This document shows, one piece after another, positions 18,550-27,500 of a stretch of DNA of 64,000 bases. The notes under the pieces were generated by a model, which had not been told where the DNA came from, searched no databases, and worked only from the letters and a program-made list of their open reading frames with translations. Position 1 is the stretch's first letter. Every line of letters starts with the position of its first letter. The position numbers were made by a program, and so were the translations under genes. This stretch comes from Sinohyriopsis cumingii (Eukaryota; Mollusca; Bivalvia; Unionida; Unionidae): contig CM068841.1 in the NCBI GenBank assembly GCA_028554795.2, positions 23,431,308 through 23,495,307 of the forward strand. The letters are read 5' to 3'.

Positions 18550-18565
18550 AGCCCTTTTCAGGGCT
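18550..18565 (+). terminator. histone-type 3' stem-loop with ACCCA flank
   Basis: AGCCCT-TTTC-AGGGCT, perfect 6-bp stem, 31 bases past the stop at 18518. ACCCA is at 18566-18570, with the purine-rich AGAAAAGAAATAA about 8 bases further on. Confidence 0.87.
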
Positions 18566-18682
18566 ACCCAATACTCTAGAAAAGAAATAACCATCAATTT
18601 GCCAATGTGTAGGTAGAGTAGTGTGAATATAAACACTAACTCTTTTTTAAGATAGTGTGAGGGTATGTGTTTGTGTGTTGGT

Positions 18683-19130
18683 GCTTGTAAGAGCTAAGGT
18701 ATGTTTGTGTGAATAGTAGATTATGGGTTTCTTTATTGTTTCTTAGCGTAGGTGAAGAGTATAGTTAGGGTTTTGTAAGCGCTCACGTACGATTGTGTGG
18801 ATAGTAGATTATGGATTTTGTTTATTGTTTCTTAGCGTATGTGGAGAGTATAGTTTGGGTTTTGTAAGCGCTCTCGTAAGATTGTGTGGATAGTAGATTA
18901 TGGATTTTGTTTATTGTTTTTTAGCGTAGGTGGAGAGTATAGTTAGGGTTTTGTAAGCGCTCACGTACGATTGTGTGGATAGTAGATTATGGATTTTGTT
19001 TATTGTTTCTTAGCGTAGGTGGAGAGTATAGTTAGGGTTTTGTAAGCACTCACGTACGATTGTGTGGATAGTAGATTATGGATTTTGTTTATTGTTTCTT
19101 AGCGTATGTGGAGAGTATAGTTTTGGTTCT
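18683..19130. repeat. 89-bp tandem repeat, about five copies
   Basis: The block beginning TTTTGTAAGCGCTCACGTAC recurs at 18771, 18860, 18949 and 19038 with an exact 89-bp period. A more diverged copy precedes it and a partial one follows. It sits in the non-coding spacer between terminal genes 2 and 3. Confidence 0.9.
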
Positions 19131-19151
19131 ATTATATGAAATGAGAAAGTA

Positions 19152-19260
19152 GGGGGATGTTTTCTTTCACGTCCGCGCGTTGTTTGGTCATGATCTAGGT
19201 AAGATCAATTTTATGTTTTTTAGGGGATGTTTTCCATCACGTCCGCGCTTTCACTATAAG
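19152..19260 (+). promoter_or_regulatory. shared upstream boxes 3 and 4 plus TATA
   Basis: Two copies of the box, at 19152-19180 and 19223-19251, are separated by a 40-bp block that also precedes box 2. The downstream copy is followed by CACTATAAGAACC (TATA at 19255). The doubled promoter suggests a lost gene or unequal crossover between terminal units. Confidence 0.72.
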
Positions 19261-19365
19261 AACCCACAAAGTTTGATGTTGGAACCATTCTAAGGAATAA
19301 CTGAGACAAAATTGACTCAAGTATCAGTTCTATTTAATTTATTGAGAGACATCTATTTCTGGATA

Positions 19366-19905
19366 ATGGATGTAGAATATGTTTTAGGAAGAATAGAAGA
19401 GGAATGGAGGCATGGAGATATGAAAGACTTTGTAACGAGTCAAGTTCAAGGCCTAAAGACAGCAAGAGATATCATAACAGGGATGATTGAAGAAGAAGTC
19501 AGTAAGTCAAGAGGCTTCATTAACCCACCTTACTTCAGAGTGGGAAGTTTGAAGGAAGCACTGGATCATGTCATCCAAGTCCGGTGCTTCCTAGAAAAAA
19601 TATTGTACTGGACAGAGTGGAGAAATGTAAAATGGGGATTGGAAAAGGTGAAGAAAGGGGAAGATCTGATGAGAAAAGTAATGGAGGAAGAAGTAGAGAA
19701 GATTAAAGTGAAATGGAGGGAAGAAAGAAAAGATGTGGAAAGCAAAAAGAAACAGACAGAGTTTGAGAGGATGAATGAGAATTGGATCAAAGTCCAGGAA
19801 AAGTTTAGAGCCTTGGGCCATCCAGACTGGATGCCAGAGGAGAAAAAGAAGAAGAAAGGAATAATGGAAAAAGTGAGGACTTGGTGGAAGAAGTTAAGGA
19901 GTTAG
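19366..19905 (+). CDS. right-terminal helical protein 3 (internally duplicated)
   Basis: The first in-frame ATG at 19366 gives 179 residues; the frame is open back to a TTG at 19312, which by position relative to the TATA box could be a mutated original start. Two repeats of the terminal-gene helix pair are visible, one starting before MDVEYVLGRIEEEW and ending MIEEEVSKSRG, the other LKEALDHVIQVRCFLEKIL to RKVMEEEVEKIKVKW. A Lys/Trp-rich tail follows. The function of the family is unknown. The promoter box is upstream, and a histone-type stem-loop lies 27 bases past the stop, within the right TIR. Confidence 0.65.
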   Translation: MDVEYVLGRIEEEWRHGDMKDFVTSQVQGLKTARDIITGMIEEEVSKSRGFINPPYFRVGSLKEALDHVIQVRCFLEKILYWTEWRNVKWGLEKVKKGEDLMRKVMEEEVEKIKVKWREERKDVESKKKQTEFERMNENWIKVQEKFRALGHPDWMPEEKKKKKGIMEKVRTWWKKLRS

Positions 19906-19923
19906 AAGAAGAAGAAGAAGAAG

Positions 19924-20291
19924 AAACCCAAAGGCCCTTTTCAGGGCCAGCCATATTTCTCGAAAAGAGATAGCCTTTCCATTGCCTACCCTTTTTTAAA
20001 ATTTAAATTTAAATTTAAATTTAAAAAAATTTAAAAAAAAAAAATCCCAAAAGCCCAAACTCTATTCCCCATGTTAATTTCCCCTTGTCGCTAGACAGAC
20101 CCACACTATAGTTCCATGTTAAATTCCCCTTGTCGCTAGAGTGACCCACGATTTTTCTGCATGTTAATTTCCCTTGTCGCTAATCTGACCCACGATTTTT
20201 CGCCATGTTAAATTTCCCTTGTCGCTAATCTGACCCAGGGTTCTCTGTAATGCTAATTCCCATTGTCGCTAATGTACCCCACCTTACTACT
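19924..20291. repeat. right terminal inverted repeat, about 368 bp
   Basis: Inverted copy of 2925-3291, differing at a few positions plus A/T-tract length. It contains the hairpin, the purine-rich stretch, the AAATTT tract and five 44-bp subrepeats, and ends CCTTACTACT. Confidence 0.93.
19933..19948 (+). terminator. histone-type 3' stem-loop in right TIR
   Basis: GGCCCT-TTTC-AGGGCC, perfect 6-bp stem, 27 bases past the stop at 19905. The flank is AGCCA rather than ACCCA, with a purine-rich CGAAAAGAGAT about 11 bases on. Confidence 0.82.
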
Positions 20292-20297
20292 GAGGCG
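20292..20297. repeat. right target-site duplication GAGGCG
   Basis: Exact copy of 2919-2924. Confidence 0.95.
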
Positions 20298-20519
20298 GGA
20301 CCTGATTTCGCAGCACAGTGTTCAAATTACTCAACATTCTCCTGATTCTGCACCTTTAAATCTGGCTCATCTCAAACAATCGATCCATCAAGACTAGTTT
20401 TCGGGGAAGGTTGTCATCCGCATAGCCCAGTTTAGTTTGAATCCACTTCTAAAGTTTACGATGCCGTGTTATACATCGTATGCAATTGATGGTAAATGCA
20501 CTGATCATGGTGGTCCGTC
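20298..20519. other. flank of decayed retroelement, no clear motif
   Basis: Continues the pre-insertion locus; probably the inter-domain region between RNase H and recombinase of the DIRS-like element. Confidence 0.4.
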
Positions 20520-21335
20520 TATGACTGCCGTTGAAGATTTTCTTCTCTTCCTTTCCGCGAGAAGACAGTGATCAATATCTATCATTAAGGACTATCTAAT
20601 AGATCTTTCTAACACTGTCTAGCTTCCTCCATTGGGTCGGGCCCCCCATTTGTGTGATATTATAAGGCATTTGGATCTTTAAAGATATATATATCTCCCT
20701 CACTAATGCCAAACTGTAATATGTTACGTGGTTTTGAGCGTTATCACCCTATTATTCTTGGATAAGTTCCTTACTCCCATTCGCGTTAGCGAGGAGAAGG
20801 ATCGAAATCTATGCTATGTCTATCGAATAGGGTTGTTCAATGGTAACTATAAAACGGTGTTTCTTCTTTGCCAACCTGGACCTCTGGATAAGAATAAGAT
20901 ACCCACAGTAGCCACTGTTCCTAATGAGACTCCAAGTCTCAGTCGTATCTATGCTGGGTATTATCAAAATTGGCTCCTTTGCCCAGTTAAGGCGTTATGG
21001 TTTTATTTGGCTTCCTTTAAAAGGAGTAGGGCATGTCAAAATTGTCTCTTTCTACCTTAATATGATCCAGTGATATTCTGGAGGCTACCAAAATCCAGGT
21101 GGATTGTCCTCATTACCAAAGAGCTTAATATTTTTTTTACTGAGAGGGGTCCTTCTTTCATGCTAATTAAAACCCACTAGATTTGGCCACAACTGACTCT
21201 TGGGCCTACTGGAATCACTCGTCTTTGGATGAGGCAGTGCGATCCGCCCTCTATCGATGTCACTTTACCTTTGAACCATTTTACTTTCAATGTTTTGAGT
21301 ACCATAATGAAAGCATTACTTGCTAGGTCGAATTG
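20520..21335 (+). pseudogene. tyrosine recombinase remnant of the DIRS-like retroelement
   Basis: Shifted-frame fragments of a tyrosine-recombinase domain: a VEDFLLFL---STI-Y-like N-terminal core at about 20530-20600; PGPLDKNKIPTVATVP and LLCPVKALWFYL blocks at about 20877-21012; then a degenerate SRWI-like start and a SWAYWNH-S--EAVRSALY block at about 21195-21260. DIRS/Ngaro recombinases have FL-K, LCPVRAL-YYL and a final A--W region in this order. Several stops; no intact catalytic Tyr was identified. With the RNase H remnant left of the Polinton it indicates a nested insertion. Confidence 0.5.
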
Positions 21336-23529
21336 AGACAGGACAATATATGGTTAAGCAAACAACCTGCTTATAGTATTAATCACTCCTACAATTGTGA
21401 AGGTGTAATGTTTAATGCCAGTTTTTTTTTGGAGGCTAACAAAAACACTTACCACCTAACTGGTAAATTCAGCAATGTAATCAGCACATTTTGTATTACT
21501 GTTATTAAAATTTAGTTTCTCTTTTGACGAGTGGTTAAAAGTAATTTTAATTACTTAATTCTTATCTGCCTATATTGCAAAAACTGCCTTCACTCTGCCC
21601 GCTTTGATGTCATATAGTCTCTATTTTCGTCAAAATAAGAATATATTCATTACGTTGGTTATAGAATCAGACTGAGATCATGTTCGTTTCACTTACTGGC
21701 CTCTAATTGTTAGCTGAAGGACTGCTAATTAGCATCAAATTCGGGTCTTGGCAAAAATTTGAATAGATGGCATTGCAATAGTAAATCCCGCCTTGTTGGA
21801 AAGCTTAAGCAATCCAACAGTTGACAAGCGACCATCTTCAAATGTTAGTCCTGACGTATTAAAACCTAGGCATGATATACTAACTGTAATCCCTTACATG
21901 GTCAGTCCGTATGAACTTAAAGATGAGTCACAATATATTGAAAAACAAAAATCAGTCAGGCTAGTTATTAGATTGCTTATAGTCAGTGAGACAGGTTTAT
22001 GAAATAATGACCTACTTTTATAAATTCTTTACAGTGCATATTTTGTCGCAGAATAATTGACTGTAAAATGTTTCACACATGAATGTATGTATGTATGTAT
22101 GTATGTATGTACGTACGTATGTATGATACAAATCCGTCAAATTAAATGTCTAAGTGTAACATGTTACCAAGAATAAATAAATAAAGGATATACCCCCTGA
22201 GTAATAATGAGCTTGCGTTTTTATGGAAAAGTACGTGTTCCTGCAAGATACTCGTGATGCCTTGAAAGCAAGATATCAAACATATATTGATGCATTTAGG
22301 AATTATAATGCAGTCAGTCAGCTAAAGAATAGGAGGGGGCAGGCAGGCAGGCAAGAAGATGTGGTGTATGACACCGTAGCCCTCGCCGAAGAATTTGGCC
22401 GGTGAGAATGGAAGATTGGAAGTGTGGGAAAGTAAGATTCCATAAGAGGGACCTCACTGAGCGTAATCGGCGGTGAAAAGGATATTAAAATATAAGCAGG
22501 ACAGCAAAGATACTGTGTCGATTTCTTGGACAGTGATTAGTGTTCAATTGTAACTACGTTTAGATGTTATTTTGTGAAGAATACATACAAACAAAAATAT
22601 CATGCGGGTCTGAACGCGAACGCGTCTCACACAGCAACTTATCTATCCATATTAAAAGTCGAAAGTGAAAGCTACTCCAGAGAAAGTTCCGCCTTCCGCC
22701 ATTGATGTCACGGAAGAGTGAACTGATTCAAAATGTGATAGCAGGTCATAAAAGTATCAAAGATATGTTAGAATCAAGACAAATTGCATGAGATGATATC
22801 ACAGTGGGGTTAATGAAAATTTTGTACTACTGATTAAACTGACAATATAGATCGCAGTCAAAACGCTTTAAAATGGTGTTACCAGACCATCTTATACTCT
22901 AAAGTATAATCTGATTAAAAGTAAAATAGAAATCAACCCTTGAAATCACTTTAGTGTCTCTCTTCCAACTTGGATCAACTTGAAATCGTCAAATGTGCAC
23001 GTTAAAATACCAGATTGATGACTGTACTACCAGGTATGAAAACACTCCTAACTGTTTCTACGACGACGAAGTGGAATTTCACAGATGATCACACTCTGGT
23101 TACATTTTTCAATGAATATGTAACACCAACATTAACCATATTGAGAGAAAATAGATCTCGAGTGTTATTCAGCAAGGACGCACTTCTCCGTGCTACTGCT
23201 TTTTGGCGAAGCGATAACAATCATTTCAGAGATCATTCAGTGATGAAATTCACTTTTTTCGATTTCTTTCACAAATATTGTTGCCACAACTTCTTGCGTC
23301 CAAGCATCGAAGCCAAAATGTTTCCAGTCAGGTACATCTTTCCAGTGTTCGTGTAATCAACAAACTACACACACTTCTTCGTACGCATGACAAGTCAAAA
23401 GAAAACACTGAGCTTCCGTGAAGACGAACACCTGGTCTTGGAATCCTTCCTGGAAAACGTTACAGGATATTGTGAAAATCATGGACTGAAAATGATGAGC
23501 CCTTATCACATCCAAGTCCTACTTCTTAT
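21336..23529. other. no recognisable gene
   Basis: AT-rich sequence with short open frames only (for example 22223-22405 and 23015-23356) that match nothing I know. It contains a TATG/TACG microsatellite at 22081-22126. Part of 22.5-23.5 kb could be further interior sequence of the decayed Polinton fragment that follows, but no zinc-knuckle or polymerase motif was found. Confidence 0.5.
22081..22126. repeat. (TATG)n microsatellite
   Basis: About eleven GTAT-phase tetranucleotides with a few GTAC variants. Confidence 0.9.
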
Positions 23530-24130
23530 CACGGTGCTGTGGATGAACTGATAGTGGTCACTATTGTTGATGGTATCTCAGCGGTAGTCAGCGTAAAGGT
23601 AGTGATATTTGGGATGGAGTATTTGCCCGTTATGGCTTCTTTCTCTTGATCTGAGCTAAAGACGTTCGATACATATGTCTCAGATACCTTAACCCTATCA
23701 AAATATCTTGCAACACCCACAACGTTCGGTTTTCACCATCATTCTTCTGTCCTTCTCCGTCGCATTTTCTCTTCTCTTCTCGTTTTCTTCTCACCCGTCT
23801 TGCTGTTGTTCAATCACAAAGAACTGCACTTCTTCTTTCATTCATTATCTCTCTGTCTAAAACCTTTTACCCAGGGCAATGAGGGAGGGAGAAGGCGATG
23901 AAGGCACTGGTGCAGGTAAAATTCTTGTGAAGACGAAACAAAATCCATTACATAATAAAAAATCTTCCTCTGTTAGTATGACCGTGGCTTTCGTAGCCGT
24001 CGTACTATCACTTCTCGTCTCCACCGCAGGCGCACGACATTATATTGTTTTCCAAGTTTCAGCCCTACTCAAACTATGTGGCATCGATTTACTGCATAGA
24101 TATAGTGTGTGCGACGTTACGCAGAGCTCT
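23530..24130 (-). pseudogene. decayed homologue of the Polinton left-terminal plus-strand gene (3760-4321)
   Basis: On the minus strand, the LLNILAELRSLKQMYQTSL helix of the 3760 gene is matched by VLQDILIGLRYLRHMYRTSL at about 23640-23720. Its TACCTTCTTC/FRQRQ region is matched by nucleotides around 23860-23910. The promoter-proximal block GTTACAAAATTCAGTCAGC is present exactly at about 24133-24155. Many frameshifts and stops. It lies divergently from the companion pseudogene at 24253-24501, exactly as in the intact element but inverted. Confidence 0.75.
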
Positions 24131-24202
24131 CTGCTGACTGAATTTTGTAACGCGATTTTGGATTGGTGAAACATTTCAATTCGTTTCGATTCGACCTTGG
24201 AC

Positions 24203-24210
24203 TATAAATA
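24203..24210 (+). promoter_or_regulatory. TATA box of the inverted left-terminal pseudogene
   Basis: TATAAATA identical to that of the intact element's minus-strand terminal gene; the ATG at 24253 is about 43 bases downstream. Confidence 0.55.
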
Positions 24211-24252
24211 TCAGAGACTCGTCTCGTGTTTCCACCTGTTCTCCCGATCAAG

Positions 24253-24501
24253 ATGCACATAATGTTGACCACTGTAGAGTTCATGCCGTATACCATGATA
24301 GCAAGCAAGCGCGGAGGCATTCACACTCATTTGGGATCAACCTCAACTATCTCATGTATGTGAAATCATCATGGATTATCACCAAGATGGGTTCACAGCT
24401 ATTTGGAAGAGAAGGATATCTGTGGAGTCGTGCTGTACGGTCTCGCTGTGAAACGAAGTTTAAGGACGAGAAGAAGGTCGGTGAGATTAAACGTATGCTA
24501 A
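24253..24501 (+). pseudogene. decayed homologue of the left-terminal minus-strand gene (3307-3540)
   Basis: With frame changes, LMYVKSSWIITKMGSQLF corresponds to LMYVRSKWTVVHRTNTSLW of the intact gene, and the C-terminus AVKRSLRTRRRSVRLNVC to TVRRSLRTRRRPMRYHLC. The stop is at the equivalent codon. TATA box upstream and degenerate hairpin 25 bases after the stop. It represents the left end of a second, older Polinton copy in inverted orientation. Confidence 0.75.
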
Positions 24502-24526
24502 CTTGTTATGGTTAGCAAAGCCCAAC

Positions 24527-24541
24527 GGCCCTTTTCTAGCC
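24527..24541 (+). terminator. degenerate histone-type stem-loop
   Basis: GGCCCTTTTCTAGCCC, 25 bases after the stop at 24501. The 5' arm and loop match the intact elements' hairpin, but the 3' arm is mutated and the ACCCA flank is lost. Confidence 0.55.
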
Positions 24542-24599
24542 CTTCCTGGAAAATATACTCTTTCATTCTTCCCGAAACTGTATATTCATTGCCGGCCTT

Positions 24600-27500
24600 A
24601 GGCTTCTTTTGTCGATTTTGAACTTACGGAAGAGTTTATTGTACTTAACGTATGCAAATAATTCCAGATATATATCATACTGTTTTTGACATGATTCTAT
24701 TTTGCTCAGATAACTTAGGAGTGTAACCGAATACTTCGCCATTTTCTGGCGAATAGCCCATACAATGCTGTATCACTCCATTAAAATATCTGAGAGGTTG
24801 AAACGACATGAGATGTTCCGATTGCAGAGATGACACTAGGCCAGTATACCCTGTCCCAGCTTTTGCTTGCCAAATGGCAGATTAGGGTGTCTGTCATTAT
24901 GTGTTTTCCTCATCACTGATATCACCGATGAGGTTTATTACGTGGATAGCCTATAACTTTAATATTGGTATGAAACTCTCGCTACAAGGGAAACCGTAAT
25001 ATTCAAAATGTCCGTATGTCAGATAAGCATCTTGATAATATTAGAAGACGAAAAGAAGGATACACAATTTCAAAAATATTCTTACTAACGAACACCCCGT
25101 TTTGACGGACCAACATCCACTCATCTGCTAACCATCACATACATTTACTAACCAAAACGCTGGTTGGACTGACCAACATCACACTTCCTAACCTATACAA
25201 ATATAAAGGAGTGGTCACATATACATACAAACACCCATGAAAAGACTAGATTGGATCATACATACACATATATTCAAACATATTTGAAGTGGACTAGGTA
25301 GTGCTTACTCATGCATACAAACATTTTGGAAACTTTTGAGAGTGTACACACATTATGAACACAAACACACTTATATGCTAATGAATATTATCACATTAAA
25401 GAGAGTAGGACTACTTATACGCTATCTACACAAACATTCATGGTGTTTAAGAGTTAGTTGTGAAAGAAATACAAAACATCAACAATTGGAAATAATTGAG
25501 TAGCATGTATCTATTACTGAAAGAACTCGGTGACCCTAAAATGGGATGCTGGTGATTGTTGAATCATTAAAGTTGTCTATATCCATAACAACTGCACCTC
25601 TTAGGCCAGGGTCGACAAAAGGGACACATCTATCCTCATTTAGTCCGTCTGCCGACGGAGACGAAGAATATCTATATCCTTCCACCTTCAAATTCTCCAC
25701 TTGTCGAAACAAAGACTGTTTTGATGGCTGCTGGTGCTGCAGCGTCAGTTCCAGCTTCATGTCCCATTCTTATTGTGCTTCTTCTGCCTCAGCTGATGCT
25801 GTATTCTTTCCCACCTTTCGCTGTGGGTCTGCTGATTCCTTTCCTATTCTCCTCCTCTCAAGCCGTCTTGATCTTCTTTTGTCCTCCCTCTATTCGTACC
25901 TCTTTGTTGAGCCTCTTCGCTCCTTGTAAGGATATCATTTACCTCTTGATGCGATGCTTTTTCGGATAGCACTCCATTTCCTTCACCCGGTCTAAGACAT
26001 TCTCTGATTTATTTAGCAAGCACATGACTTCACCCAACTTAACAGCGTTTATCTTCTTGCTGTTGTTTTGAAATTTAGCTTACATCTTGTACATACGGTT
26101 TCTGAAACAGCCATAAACCTGTACCATGTCTATGTTACCCTTTAATTTTGTTGTTGTCTTAATCAGGTAATGTTCTAGTACCCGTTTTAGAACGTTGGGC
26201 GAATAGATCGAACTTGTTCTTTTAGATCAAATAGGGTTTACCATGCCAAAGTTGAAAACTTAAGCAATTGATTGTTTCTTTATTTTAGCCCGAACAAGGG
26301 GTGATTGGTGGTTGCTATAGCACTAGAACGTTCATGAGGTGGTTTGGGGCGCGAAATTGTGTCCAACGCATTCTTAGAATTCTCCTGGATCGATCATGTC
26401 TGCCACGATATAGTTTGCTAGCGTGTCGTCATGCCAGATGCTGTCTGATCTTGCAAAGAGTGAAACGCGATCAATCTGTTGCTTAGCATTGTTACTAACA
26501 TAACTGGACATTCTACGTAGAAATGTCCCCAATATATTACTTTGTTCGATGGTTTCCTCCATCTTGTTTTCTTTGTATGCCCTCATTTCATTGCTCTCCA
26601 TACCATCCGATTGTCGTAATATCTTGAGATGAAAGTTTCTTTTCCTTTATCACGTCTTGTTATATTCCCAGATGTTTCATTCTCTCCCCCTTTTTTGGCA
26701 ACCCGTGGACTTGAACTCACTGTCACTGGCACTATGGTAGTGAGGGGTGGTGTAGTTGATCTTATAAGAGGGGCTACTCGGCAAGGGCGCTCGCTGAAAA
26801 GGTTAAATTTGTCTTGAAGCTTGATAAATAATATTGAAATATCCCTGTACTGGTGGTTGTAAATAGATTTAATTTTATTTCATAGAAAGGAAGAATTATC
26901 AAAGTAATGGTATGTTTGGCTGTTCATTATCTATTAGTTACTGCAGATAACCAGTTACTGCATTGTGGATTGGACCCTGATGGTCTGATGGTCTTGAATT
27001 TAACCACCTCATTATATAAGCTGTATAGCAGGTGTCAGTATCACAATACAATGTTGTCACACTGTGCGGCATGCTCCGAAGGTCTAGGCTTACGACATCT
27101 TGAAATTCTTCATTTTATGGGGTTGCACTAATATAGGTCACCTATCTGGTTTCCAACTCATTTTCTTTTTATTTTATGTGTCTCGTTATCAAAAGGTCTT
27201 GTAGAGCGATATATTTTTTAAGTTGTGAGTGGGTTATATAATGTTGTTAGTAGGTTGCTTGGTTAGTAACATTTCAATCGGTGATGTTTGTTTTGAGGAC
27301 TTCGTTCTATATGCAATTCAACTTTGAACCTTCTGACGAGTCATACTCTTGTTGATCCATCTTATGGGATGGCAAGACGATACGATACAACATTTTGTTG
27401 AGGTCTCTTTTTTCCTTGGGGCATGTACGACTAGTTTATTCCCACAAGGTGGAATTTTGATTTGGTCGAGTGGAGAGGAAAGGAGCCAATTTCCACTCGC

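Larger units (their letters stand above)
2925..20291 (+). mobile_element. complete Polinton/Maverick (adintovirus-like) element, 17,367 bp
   Basis: Bounded by inverted termini beginning AG and ending CT, with a 6-bp target duplication. It encodes the Polinton set: protein-primed DNA polymerase B, retroviral-type chromodomain integrase, A32-like packaging ATPase, double-jelly-roll major capsid, minor capsid, and pX-like and pVI-like virion proteins. The adenain-like protease normally present is missing (compare the copy at 60320-64000). Polymerase and integrase are interrupted. The two TIRs differ at only a few positions outside their A/T tracts, which suggests fairly recent insertion. The element is visibly less AT-rich than the flanks. 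Its terminal regions carry small genes with histone-type 3' stem-loops, an unusual addition to the standard plan. Confidence 0.96.

Noticed and set aside
3307..19905. Terminal genes being actual captured histone genes
   Set aside because: The encoded proteins show no histone fold motifs; only the 3'-end signals and the divergent layout are histone-like.
22223..22405. Short charged open frame (60 codons)
   Set aside because: No family resemblance, promoter or conserved copy; could be chance.
23879..24169. Frame with a signal-peptide-like hydrophobic run
   Set aside because: It overlaps, on the opposite strand, the nucleotide-level homology to the Polinton left-terminal promoter and gene; shadow frame.
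25525..26000. Minus-strand Gln/Lys-rich frame ending in a CCC-ATTTT-AGGG-TCACC hairpin-like string
   Set aside because: Resembles a terminal gene with a degenerate stem-loop, but the stem is only 3-4 bp, the stop falls in the loop and the protein has no matching block; not supported.
26374..26640. Possible MADF/BESS-type protein end (GTFLRRM--YV-NNAKQQI) from a Harbinger element
   Set aside because: Single short helix resemblance; no SANT-like domain or TIR found.
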